From assembly GCA_015698045.1 (NCBI GenBank), contig BLAL01000013.1, positions 310,001-374,000 of the forward strand: 64,000 bases of DNA, written 5' to 3'. The DNA comes from Rhizophagus clarus. Lineage: Eukaryota > Glomeromycota > Glomeromycetes > Glomerales > Glomeraceae. Under the pieces are notes generated by a model. That model saw only the letters and a program-made list of their open reading frames with translations. It was not told the origin of the DNA and made no database searches. Below, in pieces: positions 1-11,816 of this stretch. Made by a program: the position numbers and the translations under genes. Each line of letters starts with the position of its first letter. Positions within the stretch are counted from its first letter, which is position 1.

Positions 1-240
1 CCTTTAGCTCCTTACTTGATTTTAAGTCATATTTATATTTTTTCATTATATTAGTGATCTGCAATTCACATAGATGATCACACCGACTTCTTAAGTAACA
101 AAAATCAACATCACGATATTTTCACAAAACATCTAAATTTGATTCAAGATTTGTGATCGTCAATTAGACAATTCTATAATCCCCCTCTAACTAAGTATTA
201 CCATTTAATTCAACTGCATATGCAAATTTTGTTAAATGAG
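1..240 (-). promoter_or_regulatory. 5' flank of a P450 gene copy lying off the left edge
   Basis: The first 240 bases resemble the 5' flanks of the two P450 genes inside the window (3110-3340 and 5554-5790), in the same orientation. A minus-strand TATA box (TATAAATATGAC) lies at 27-38. A block containing GATTCAAGAT and TGATCGTCAATTAGACA lies at 132-170 and recurs at 3294-3334 and 5742-5780. In the two visible genes the TATA box is about 65-78 bp upstream of the ATG, so the start codon of this copy should be a few tens of bases left of position 1. The gene itself is inferred, not seen. Confidence 0.7.
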
Positions 241-1401
241 ATTTTTTTTAAAAGTCTATATTAACGGTATTAACATTTAATTATCTTAAAATATATACTG
301 TAACTCAGATAACAAAAAGGATCTATTTTACTGTACAACAATTGATAGCTTGATCGTCAAATATGGGCTGATTCTAATTCATGTAGTTTTTATACTTGTT
401 TCGCTATCGGCATTTTTGTTTAAATCATTCATCAATTTAATATCTCTATGAATGGTGTCGCATAATGCATCCCATCCTACCCATACATATATATATAATG
501 TATTTAGAGCGTGGCATATTACATCATTAAGTTCCGCTGCGATATATAAAAAGAAAAACCGACACAACATAAACTCGATCGAAACTATAAATCGAACAAG
601 TTCAAAACCCGAAACAAACATTACGTCGAGTCAAAATCTCGATAGGTTTAAAAGCACATCTAATACACTAAGAATTTTTCAACTGTAATTAATAAAATAT
701 TTTCTTTGTTTTATTAAATGATTAATTAAAGCAGAAATAAATTAAATGAGATTATCATATTTGTATAATACAGTAGCGTCTTCCTGTTCAACTAGTACAG
801 TAATAATCCTTTAAATAATGTGTAAGAAAGTCGATTATCTAATTTACTGTAGTAACGATTATAATTAACTATTAACAATTCGTCATAAACAACTACGGTG
901 CACGAAAAAAATAATCGGAATTACAAAAATTGCAAACCAGTGATTAGTAGATTGTTATTAAATGTATAAATATAATGTGTACAAAATTTTAGCTTTTATC
1001 TCATTTCTTTATCTCGCAATCAATTTTTTAATTTGAAAAAAAAAAAAATCATAAAAAATTATTTAAAATAAAAATCTCAAAATTCTGACATAGCGTACAG
1101 ATTGCAGTTCATAAAATAGAATAACTAAAAGACTAATTGTGAGACAAGGAGATACTAGGATAAAAAGCAGAGATTTTATACACATAAAATCCACACATTT
1201 GGCAGCAAATCTGCAAAATTTGCAGAAAATTTAATTATTGAAATTTTAAGCGCATTGTATAATACAAGAAATCAATTCTTATTTAATTTTAACTATAATA
1301 ATTCGTCACAAGCAATCATAATGCAAGAAAATCAATTTCATGGTTTAATTTCAATTAATAATAATTCGTCACAAAAAAAACAAGCAATTAAAACAAGAAA
1401 A
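241..1401. other. intergenic, no gene recognised
   Basis: AT-rich spacer between the promoter of the off-edge P450 copy and the 3' end of the first P450 gene. The two overlapping open stretches at 379-688 are antisense to each other, match nothing I recognise and have no codon character. An alternating TA run lies near 487-497. Confidence 0.5.
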
Positions 1402-3109
1402 TCAATTTCTTGGTTTAATTTCGACTAAAAATTTGTCACAAGAAACTAAAATACCGTCACTTATAGCTTTAATAGAAGAATTCGTATCCACTAAATTAAT
1501 TTCATATTTCCTAAACAGTAAAACCATCAGACAAATTAATTCAATCATTGCCAACTTTCTTCCTGGACAAGTTCTTAATCCTCCACCGAATATCATAAAA
1601 GAATTTTTATTTGGCTCAAAATTTTCGACTAACCATCTATCAGGGTTAAATTTATTAGGTTCTTTCCAATAATCACTATCATCATGAAGAGCATTGACGT
1701 TAACTTGAAACATTGTGTTAGCTGGCCATTGATATCCTGTTATTTCACTAGGTTCATCATAACATCTCACTAACGAATGCATCATTGGGAAAATGCGAGC
1801 TACTTCTTTTACTATTGCTTCACAATAATTTAAATTATAAAAATCATCTTTGGTAATTGGTCGCGTTTTATCACCTTGAAATATATAATCAATTTCTTTT
1901 AGCATTTTCTTTTTCACATCTGGATTATGTGCAATATAATAGATAATATATGAAAGCATATTTGCTGACTACATTAGAAATAAAATGAAAGTGATTAGTG
2001 CTTCTTCAAGTTAAAGTACGTTGCATTTATAAACAAAAATAATAAAAAATATTAATTACTTTATAAGTTCCATTAATAATTCCATCAAGTAAATTAACGC
2101 GAATTTCAGTATCAGTCATAGACCTTGTGACTTCACCAGTTTCGAAATAATTACCATCACGAAGTGTATTTTTGGTAATCATTGATGTCAACATATCATG
2201 CGGTAAGGGTTTATTCAATGGTGTTTCTTTAATTTCTTGTCTACGTCTCTTAATAATTGCATCCAGTTGTTGATTAATAAATTTCAAGTTTTGAATTGTC
2301 TCATTTGCTTTATCTTTCAAAAACGGAACATAACGTCGTAATAAAGAAGGAACTACAAGAAATATAACATGTCCGAAAACATGTTTACGAATCGCTTGAA
2401 CAAATTTTACAGAATCTTCGACTATTGCTGGTGGATGATCAGATTTTTTATCACTGAGAGTATTAAAATAAGCTGCCATTGAATACGATCTTTCACCAGT
2501 TAACAATTTAATAATCATATCATTTGTGTAGTGATGAAACCATGCAGCGAAATCTAATTTATTCTTATTTTCTTTGATAATTTCTTCTTTAAGAAATAAT
2601 TCATTCCAATAAACTTCTAATTCATTGAAAAGTTTATTTGTCCAATAAATAGCTTCATCAGTAAATTTTGGTGATAAAATAGCTTGATTAAAAAGATGAT
2701 GGTTAAATATCCATGATTTATAATTACTATTTAAAAATAATCCCTTTCCTTCAATTCCCAATTCTTCTAGTCCTTTGCTAGTGGGAAATCTCGTCCCGTG
2801 CGCACTTTTTGAAAAAAGATCATTAAGATATTCTGCTCGGCATAAAACTATAGATCGTACAAGACCATGGATCTCATGCATGTCACCATATTCCTCGTGG
2901 CAGTGCTTATAAAACGCTAAAGCATCTCCCTTAAACGACCAAATAACCTGAAGAATATTACCAAAGAATGGGAGTGGTAATGGACCGGGTAAAGGATTGA
3001 CGCGAGTAAAATATTTGTAATAATAATATGACACATATATCGTTAATGCTGTAATTAATAATAAAACGAAATCATTAATTTCAAAATCCCATAATAGTTT
3101 AAAAATCAT
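1402..3109 (-). CDS. cytochrome P450 (tandem copy 1), altered I-helix
   Basis: Two exons, 3109-2060 and 1968-1402, joined across a 91-bp GT..AG intron (1969-2059) in phase 0, give about 538 residues, normal for a fungal microsomal P450. The N-terminus has a membrane anchor (about residues 12-30) followed by a proline-rich hinge (PLPGPLPLPFFGN). The C-terminal exon carries the K-helix ExxR (EVAR), the FNPDRW meander motif and the heme loop FGGGLRTCPGRK with its cysteine ligand. Expected role: monooxygenase on the ER membrane, fed by a P450 reductase; substrate unknown. The intron falls in the I-helix, where the usual AGxDTT oxygen-activation motif reads NGTYKS. The copy at 3851-5553 shares this change, while the one at 58725-60461 keeps AGTDTT. 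A TATA box lies about 65 bp upstream. Confidence 0.9.
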
Positions 3110-3340
3110 CTTGTCGTTCCTCTTTTTTTTCGTTGGTTATTGACTGGCTCCTTTAACTCCTTTTTATTAGGTAGATATATTTATACTTTTTTATTGTATT
3201 TAGTAATCTGCAAATTGCTTTATATACAGGATAACAAAAAGTAACAAAATCAACATCAACGATATTTCACAATTAAATTTAGACAAAGAAACATGTCCAA
3301 ATTTGATTCAAGATGTGTGATCGTCAATTAGACAATGGGG
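3110..3340 (-). promoter_or_regulatory. promoter of P450 copy 1
   Basis: A TATA box (minus strand TATAAATATATCTAC) lies at 3171-3185, about 62-76 bp before the ATG. Further upstream is the block shared by all three tandem flanks, at 3294-3334. The sharing of both the TATA region and the distal block shows that the tandem duplication included the promoter. Confidence 0.7.
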
Positions 3341-3850
3341 GAGATATATGATTGCAGTCTTTTAATAATTACTATCCAATTTAACTATATATGGTAAATT
3401 TTATTAGACGGTCTCAATTTTCTATTATCTTTGCAGATCTTTTAAATCGTCAAAGTAGTCTATAAAAGGGACTAACGTTACCATGCATTTAATTTCGTAA
3501 TATAACATAGGCAATAAACCATGAAAGTTGTTGTGTTACGAAAGTTGACTTTATCAGCATTAAAATGTAAAAATGTATACCATATACAGTATCACTTGAT
3601 GAGCCATATTTTTAATTATACTTTTTTTTGATGCTTTATAAGATCTACCATATGATCATTATTGGGGGCTCTTTGATTAATTATTGAGATTGACATTCAG
3701 CTGTTTTATACTAATTTCGTTAAGCGCATTTTAATTTAATCGAAATTTTAAGTACAATATTGAAAAGTCATACAATACATTATCAGTTATTACTATATCA
3801 TCACGCGCTGCTGCGATAAATACGAAATTATATTTTGTAAAATAATATAA
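3341..3850. other. spacer between the two P450 copies
   Basis: AT-rich intergenic DNA, no gene or RNA recognised. The part next to 3341-3430 still resembles the matching flank of copy 2 (5800-5825), so the duplicated unit extends somewhat beyond the promoter block. Confidence 0.5.
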
Positions 3851-5553
3851 TCAATTTCTTGGTTTAACTTCAACTAATAATTCGTCACAAGAAACTAGAA
3901 TACCGTCACTCGTAGTTTTAATAGGAGAATTCATATCCACTAAATTAATTTCGTATTTCCTAAACGATAAAGCCATCAGACAAATTAATTCAATCATTGC
4001 CAATTTTCTTCCTGGACATGATCTTAATCCTCCACCGAACATCACAAAAGAATTTTTATTTGGCTCAAAACCTTCAACCAACCATCTATCAGGGTTAAAT
4101 TTATTAGGTTCTTCCCAATAATCACTATCATTATGAAGTGATTTGACATTAATTTGAAACAATGTGTTAGCTGGCCATTGATATCCTGCAATTTCACTAG
4201 GTTCATTAAAACACCTCGTAAACGAATGCATAATTGGGAAAATACGGGATACTTCTTTTACTATTGCTTCACAATAACTTAAACTATAAAAATCATCTTT
4301 AGTAATTGGTCGCGTTTTATCACCTTGAAATATACTATCAATTTCTTCTAGCATTTTCTTTTTCACATCTGGATTATGTGCAACATAATAGACAATTAAT
4401 GAAAGCAAATTCGCTGACTATATTTGAAATAAATAAAGATAATTAATATTCTTTTTTCTTTTAGTTAAAGTACCGACATTGCATCACTAAAAAATTTAAT
4501 TAGTACTTTATATGTTCCATTAATAATTCCATCAAGTAAATTAACGCGAATTTCAGTATCAGTCATAGATCTATTGGCTTCACCAGTTTCGAAATAATTA
4601 ACATCACGAAGTGTATTTTTGATAATCATCGATGTCAACATATCATGTGGTAAGGGTTTGTTTAATGGTACATCTTTAATTTCTTGTCTACGTCTCTTAA
4701 TAATTGAATCTAGTTTTTGATTAATAAATTTCAGATTTTGAAGTATACCATCCGCTTTATTTTTAAAAAACGGAACATAGTGTCGCAAGAAAGGAGAAAT
4801 CATGAGAAATATATAATATCCCATAAGATGTTTACGAATTGCTTGAACAAATTTTACAGAATCTTCGACTATTGCTGGTGGATGATCAGATTTTTTATCA
4901 CTGAGAGTATCAAAATAAGCTGCCATTGAATAAGATCTTTCCCCAGTTAACAATTTAATAATCATATCATTTGTATAGTGATGAAACCATGCACCGAAAT
5001 CTAATTTATTCTTATTTTCTTTGATAATTTCTTCTTTAAGAAATAACTCATTCCAATAAATTTCTAATTCATTGAAAAGTTTATTTGTCCAATAAATAGC
5101 TTCATTAGTAAATTTTGGTGACAAAATAGCTTGATTAAAAAGATGATGGTTGAATATCCATGATTTATAATTACTATTTAAAAATATTCCTTTTCCTTCA
5201 ACTCCCAGTTCTTTTAGTCCTTTGCTGGTGGGAAATCTCGTCCCATGCGTACTTTTTGAAAATAGGTCATCAAGATATTCTGCTCGACATAAAACTATAG
5301 ATCGTACAATGCCATGAATTTCATACACGTCACCATATTCCTCGTAGCAGTAATTATAAAACGCTAAGACATCTCCCTTAAACGACCAAATTACTTGAGG
5401 AATATTACCAAGGAGTGGGAGTGGTAATGGACCGGGTAAAGGATTGACGCGAGTGAAATATTTGTAATAATAATGAGACACATATAGTATTAATGTTGTA
5501 ACTAACAATAAAATAAAATCAATTTCAAAATCCCAAAGTTGTTTGAATATCAT
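3851..5553 (-). CDS. cytochrome P450 (tandem copy 2), altered I-helix
   Basis: Exons 5553-4507 and 4417-3851 are joined in phase 0 across an 89-bp GT..AG intron (4418-4506), giving about 537 residues. It is highly similar throughout to the copy at 1402-3109, a recent tandem duplicate in the same orientation and with the same intron position. Visible features are the N-terminal membrane anchor, the PLPGPLPLPLLGN hinge, ExxR (EVSR), FNPDRW and the heme loop FGGGLRSCPGRK. As in copy 1, the I-helix motif at the exon junction reads NGTYKS rather than AGTDTT. Because the reading frame is intact and the other motifs are conserved, this is probably a functional change rather than decay; what chemistry results is unknown. 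Confidence 0.9.
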
Positions 5554-5790
5554 TTTGTCGTTCCTATTTTTTTTTCGTTGGTTAATGGTTAGCTCCTTTA
5601 GCTTCTTTAACTTAGGCAGATATATTTATACTTTTTTATTGATCTGCAAATTGCTTTACATACATGATAACTCCGAAATCTAAAAATAACAAAAATCGCC
5701 ATCATTATATTTCACAAATTAAATTTAAACAAATAAACGTGTCTAAATTTGATTCAAGATGTGTGATCGTCAATTAGACATTAACATCCA
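5554..5790 (-). promoter_or_regulatory. promoter of P450 copy 2
   Basis: A TATA box (minus strand TATAAATATATCTGCC) lies at about 5615-5630, 64-77 bp upstream of the ATG. The distal block shared with the other tandem copies is at 5742-5780. The overall order and spacing match the promoter at 3110-3340. Confidence 0.7.
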
Positions 5791-6122
5791 GCCTAACTGT
5801 ATATGGTAAATTTTATTAGACGGTTTCTCTCTCTCTTTTTTTTTTTTTTACTGGTAAACAGAATTTTATCGGAAGAAATATATTGTATTTGGTACATGTT
5901 GATAAACTGCCTAAGCTAGGTCTCGAGATTATAAAAAACTTATACGGCTACAATTCTAGTTAATAATAAAAATTTCCTAAGAAATAATTATCCGTTAACG
6001 ATAAAAATAAAAGAAAGAAAAATACTAATAAAAAGGACGATTTAAAAAAAGAAATACAATAAAATAAAAAAAAATATAAAAATAAAAAACTAAGTAAATT
6101 TTTTCTTTTTATTTCTAACATT
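5791..6122. other. low-complexity spacer
   Basis: A pyrimidine run (5826-5850) is followed by an A-rich stretch (6000-6110). No gene seen. Confidence 0.5.
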
Positions 6123-6985
6123 CACTGGAAACGTCACAAAAAAAGGCAAATTTTTTTATTGGTATAGCATTCTCTTCTAATATGTAGTCCTTTAAAACCA
6201 ATCAAAATTTTATTCTAGTTAAATTAATGATTTTCGAATTCATAATTCTGGCCGGAATTTTGTTATTCTGGCTAAAATCATAATCCCGGCCTAAATTTTG
6301 TTAAAATTGACAAATGTAGGTCAAATGTAACGTTACATTTATACAATTTAATGCCAAAACCATTATCAGTAGGTGACGAGATATTAAACACATGATATCT
6401 CGCCATCTAGTGGTCATTGGATTCGCCTAATTGGCCTAATTGAGACGTTCCAGATGGTAGTAAATTCGTGTATATTTACATAAAATGCGATTTCCCAGCG
6501 TATATCAATGCTAGAAATGTGAATTTACTACCATTCGAACCGTCTCAATGAGATAATTCCAAAAAACTATTTTTCAACTTTCTAAGATCACTGTGCGGTG
6601 AGATATTACTATTAAATTGGTTAAAATAGATGATTTTTACAACAAACCAACTGAAAATTTTAACTTTTAAAACTTGTTAAGATGTATTTTATGGGTTTAT
6701 TAACCATTTTCGATTATAACGGTTTTAGTATTAAATTGCATGTTACATTTGATCTGCATTTTCAATTTTGACAAAACTGATTTAGGCCGGAATTACGATT
6801 TTGGCCAGAATTAACAAAATTCAGGCCAGAATTATGAATTCGAAAATCGTTAATCATTTAAATAAATTTTGGTTGATTTTGAACTTTGCAGATGTACTTC
6901 ATATTGGAAGAGAATGCTATACCAAAAATTTTATTATACCAACTTTAATAAATAAATTTGTCTTTTTTTTGTGCTATTGTCAGTG
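6123..6985. mobile_element. long-inverted-repeat (foldback/MITE-type) element
   Basis: The two arms, about 6123-6370 and 6735-6985, are imperfect reverse complements. Paired landmarks are CACTG at the outer ends, CACAAAAAAA, GGTATAGCATTCTCTTC, TTTTCGAATTCATAATTCTGGCC and CAATTTTGACAAA-like segments. The loop contains a second nested palindrome (about 6441-6555, arms GAGACG...GGTAGTAAATTC and its complement). There is no coding capacity beyond chance. No clean target duplication is visible, so the superfamily stays open; CACTG ends with long arms are compatible with a non-autonomous DNA element. Confidence 0.7.
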
Positions 6986-7340
6986 ACTCAGTGCTAAGCT
7001 AAGTTAATGTAAACTTACGTAAAGTAGTTAAAATTTCCCGCTAACAATTTTATTTTGTAAATTTTTTCTTAGATTTAGTCTCTAGTTTCTAATTTTGTTT
7101 TTCCTTAGAAGAAGGGGACTTCTTTCTGGTGTTCTGAGAATTTCTCTTTTGTGTACAAGGGGATGCATGCTGAATCCAACGCAGTTCCAAGTTCCAACCG
7201 AGCTGATATTTATTGCTAATGGTATTTGTTATTTGAGCAAGGTTTACGATATAAATAAAATTTGCGATTTTAATAGTATTAGTAATTTTGAGTTTGAGAT
7301 TTGAGATACCTTTAAATTATTTGAATTAGTCCCTCATCCT
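6986..7340. other. spacer; unassigned open stretch
   Basis: A 69-codon open stretch at 7095-7304 (+) contains a slightly GC-richer segment (7100-7210) that differs from the surroundings. It resembles no family I know and has no obvious promoter. It may be a relic of an inserted sequence. Confidence 0.3.
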
Positions 7341-8749
7341 TCAATTAATTTGTGCGACAACCGTAGGGATGATGGCATTTCTTGCATGTTTACGTCTTTT
7401 TATAAACAAGAAAACGACTATTGATACAATAATAAGTAATAATATTATTCCAATTGTTATATCAATTATAATAATACCCATATTATTGTTTGTTTTTGGT
7501 TTTGGTAGTAAGTAATTTGATGATGAGGAGTTAATTGCTAATGGAGTAGGATCAAAAGAAGTTGTCCAAACATATTCCGAATCATTACTAACATCAAGCA
7601 AAAGTACATCACTTTCGCCGTTTTGTTTATATTTAGCACTAAGAGCATCATTGAAACCTAAAATAATCACATTAAATAAAATAAATAATAAAAGAATGTA
7701 TGAATACCAATTTTACTAATAAAAATACGCTTACCAAATGTTACAACCATATATTTTCCAATTACATTAGCACGTCTATACGTAGGACCAACTCCTTTAA
7801 CTTTTGGTATATACCACTCATAATTTGTAAGATTTAATACTTATATATATAAATTACTTTGATCACCACCAATACCTCCAAAAAGAATTATTTTATCCCC
7901 ATTTAATCCAAGTACTGTCGTTATACCATAATCTGGAGGTGGAAAGTCTCCAGTAGTAGTTTTTGAATCCCATTTATCATTAATTGTATCATATAGAAAT
8001 ATCATTTTAAAACCATCTGGAATAGCAGAATAATTTCCATCCCTTCCGCCCATGTAAACTATTATTCCATTTGGCAATAAAGTAGCACCATAACAAGTGC
8101 ACAGAAACATCTTTTACTACACAATTCAATTTTATTGTATCACAAATAAATAATCCATTAGAACTAGTTACTCCTTGTAAGGTAAAATCAAGTTCGGCAA
8201 GCAAATATGTTTTTCCATTGTTATCAGTAACAACTCTCATTTGGCTTGTACCAATAGGTCTAATTCCAGATAAAGTTTGTGTATTCCATACATTATTTGA
8301 TGAATTGTAAGAATGAACTGGCGAAATCAATTTTTTTGCGTCATCAACTCCATTATTAAAAAAGAATATCGTATCATTATTTACACCACCAATACTTGCT
8401 GCCAATCCTCCGGTAGACATTGGTGACAATGATCTTAAAGGAAGATTTTTTACATTATCAGGTATTGGTCTCCATGGTAAATTTGAAGTATTGATACATC
8501 AAGATAAAAAAATCTATCATCTAGATTTTTATTATAATTAGCATCAACTTTGGGAGTTACAATAGCACGATCAATTCCACCAAAAATATAAAGTTTTTTT
8601 TCAACGAGAATTGCGCTATGTAATTTACAAGAAGAGGGCTTAACTGAGCTGTCTGCGCGTTTACCTTTATTATAATAAATGGTAAACATAATATAAAAAG
8701 TAACATAAAATTTTTCATTTTTTTTTTTTAAAAAAAATTTTTTAGTCAA
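7341..8749 (-). pseudogene. kelch-repeat / single-pass membrane protein, broken
   Basis: Minus-strand remains of a galactose-oxidase/kelch-type protein of the kind abundant in Glomeromycotina. Kelch hallmarks are LYIFGGID near 8600, TGGLAASIGG near 8400, ATLLPNGIIVYMGG near 8060 and GDKIILFGG near 7890. The last exon (7657-7341) encodes a Ser/Pro linker, a transmembrane helix (IIIIDITIGIILLLIIVSIV) and a basic KRRKH stop-transfer tail. A normal 77-bp intron lies at 7658-7734. The body is broken: the frame shifts near 8480 and again near 8110, and there is an in-frame TAA near 7840. No short GT..AG introns could explain these shifts. The family usually acts as a surface or adhesion scaffold; here that is only what the ancestor may have done. 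Confidence 0.8.
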
Positions 8750-11700
8750 TTAAATTATTATTAGTGTAGAAAATATTACGCTTTTATTTCAAAATGTGTT
8801 CTCTTCATCTGAAACATAATGACTATATTATATACATTAATATTTACGTACAATAAACTAACAGTTGCCGGAAATGTCATACAATCATTTTATTAATCCG
8901 AAGTGTAACGAAGGACCGAGTGATGGGACATAATATCGTACAACATAAACACTTCGTAATAAACTAATTTTGGCATATCAAAATACATACCAAATTCGAA
9001 GTGATCATTCATGTCATGCTGTTACTTTATTCCAATTGAGGATGTTAAATCCATACTAGGTAACGGAAACCGTTGTGATTCTGGAGCGAAAAAATTTTTT
9101 TCCATAAATTTATTATTATCAATGTGTCACAAATTTATTTTTATCTTTTTATTAATGTAGCACAAAAATTTCAATGAAGCACGCGTGCGGAGTCCGGAGC
9201 ATGTTTTAACTCGTTAGCCAAGTTTGAAATGGTAGAACAAGTTCCCAAAAATCCAGATAATTCTTTTCAGGTGATTCATATATCATAAGACGATATACTG
9301 AACATTTGTTCAGAGTATCAAGGGGCCACAAGTTGAAGTTTATTATCTCTTCATTGCAATCAAAATTCATATTATATTTCTTTATTTTTCGTAGAATTCA
9401 TTTATTTTGTACATTAGTTAATAACCCTATTCGCAATTAAATTTATACTTAGGTGAAGTGCTTATTTTGTTGCTTTCGGTACGTCTTAAGACTGCTAGTC
9501 ATATAATAAAATGGAATTGGATTTTAAGTAATAGAAATTGTCATTAAATATGAATAGTAATAAATATCCGTCCCTCTATGAGATAAGCGATTGGAAGCTG
9601 GTGATGTGGTGAAAGTTGATGCCAACAAGTTGGAAAAGTGTTCAATTATAATGACGTGCCTATGATTGTTATATCATGTTTTTCGATGGATGACTCTGAC
9701 AAGGTTCTTTTATTTTGAAGACTAAATTAGACGACTATGGGGTTAGTCGTGTGGATAACAATAAACTTGTAAATAGGGACGTCCTAATAAGCGAAAATAA
9801 TATTATAATTAGAAAAGGTAATCGCCAAGCAAGCAGGAAAGGTATATGATGACCCTTGGAATTGTATCTTCACTAACGATGAACTATCATGTTTATCTTT
9901 TCAACATATCAATGTCCATTTGTTATTTTGTATCTAACAGAGTACGAGATTATCTGTTTATAAAGAATAAATAAATCAGAAAATAAGAATCATTCCCAAG
10001 GTAACTAGCACTGATGACAAATTATTAAATTTCACAGAATATACAAGTAAAATAACTTGCTCTAACAATTTGTTTTTACGAAATAATAATACTAAATGTT
10101 CTTGAAAGCTTTCCATTCCTTGGATTGACATCACATTACTAATCAATTTAACAAAAATTCTCCGTGGTCTTAAATCTTTATTTTAACACGATAAATATTG
10201 CTAGAATAGCGTATATAACGCAAAATTCTTTACCTAAAAAGGTACTAGTTGCATAATTGACTGAACTTAATCGCAATCTCGCAACAAAATTTCGAACGCT
10301 AATAATAAATGAAAATAACACTTGGTGTCAATAATATTTTCTCGTTCATCAAAAATCGTTATCAAATACCGAATCTAGTAAGTCGGTCTAAATACAGAGA
10401 CTCGTGAAATTTTTTATTAACTCATTCAGGTTATGCGAAGGTTAAAGTCATCGCTAGTTCGAAATGGAATGTATTCAAGTGGGCATTGAATATGAATGTT
10501 TCTCTTGAAGAACATAGAAAATCTGGCACTTGGAAATTAGAATGACTTCGTGAATGATGGGGTAATGTCGTACATAAAAATCATAAATTTTTTGACCTAA
10601 ATGTGAGATTAATTTTATAGTTTTTTCCATGTGAATTTTTTAAAAAATTGATCATTTTTATTTACTCCATTGATGGATAAATTTTATTTGTAAAGCATCG
10701 TTAATTTTTATGAATTTTTTTTATGACCGCACATTAGCTTACTAATAATGTGTGGCTTTATATTTTGTAATAATAAAAATTTAATACCGCACATAATTCT
10801 AAGTTTGAATTTTAGACTCTAATGCATAGTATGAAGGTTAGATTCGATTGATCAATTTTCAGATCGATTCACACCTAATTTAATAAAAATTTAAAGTTTT
10901 TTTTCTATCCGGATAATCTGGATTCCGGATACTTTTAACCGGATATTTATCCGGATAAAATCCGCGATTATCCGTATGTCAGTGATGAATAATGATATGC
11001 TTAACTAGCTGCTTCGCACCAGGCTTGATAAGTTGGTTTAAATCAATATAATGATATTGTACATTGAAAAGAAAATTCTAATGAATAAATCATTGCAATT
11101 TATTATTATTCAAAATTATTTATTTATTTTCCTTAGATTTCCCTGTTACTTGTTTCTAAACTACAGTATTTAAGGATAATCTAAATACAGTATATCACCA
11201 AATATTAATATTTTGAATAATATTTAGGTGTTATGGCTAATGATTTGTTAGTCTTAGTTTTTAAGAAAGTAACAATATTTTCAAATAATCACAAGTTTAG
11301 ATTTACATGAATTCTATAACTGGTTTTTTAAACAATTTAAAAAAATTCATTCCAGAAAAAAAAGTTCATATGATTTATTAAGAATATGATAAAAAAAAAA
11401 AATATTATAAAAAAAATTGTGCGATCTATATCTACTAAGAAAAAATTTTTATTCGTGATTGATTTATTAAAAAAAAAAATTTACTACCACTTGTTGGTAT
11501 TGGTAGAACTAAATCAGAAATTTTTTTTTGAAAAAAAATAAAAAAAGTGCCTATCTACTGTATCTATAATATATGAAAAAAAAATCCCTGTCGATCACCC
11601 GATCTTTTTTTTTTTTTAAAAAAAAAAAATCAATCTTATAGATTGAGGATTGCTTATTTTTGAAGAAATACGGTACTCTTTCATTAATAAAATGATTACA

Positions 11701-11816
11701 GATCGAGTATGATCATCCACTTTCAGGTTTCCTTTTACATCATTGTAAATGAACGAACGAATTCCGTCTCAAAGAAAATTTAGGATTTACTTCTTTTCCC
11801 ATTTCAACCAAAAATA
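8750..11816. other. 3-kb gene-poor region
   Basis: No convincing gene on either strand. The stretch 9560-9900 has somewhat higher GC and short open pieces that look like old coding relics, but I cannot name them. A short cluster of CCGGAT/ATCCGG motifs lies at 10908-10978, and several poly-A/poly-T tracts lie at 11380-11640. The last 150 bases before 11817 probably hold the promoter of the RdRP gene. Confidence 0.4.

Noticed and set aside
379-688. Two overlapping antisense open frames
   Set aside because: They mirror each other and lack coding character.
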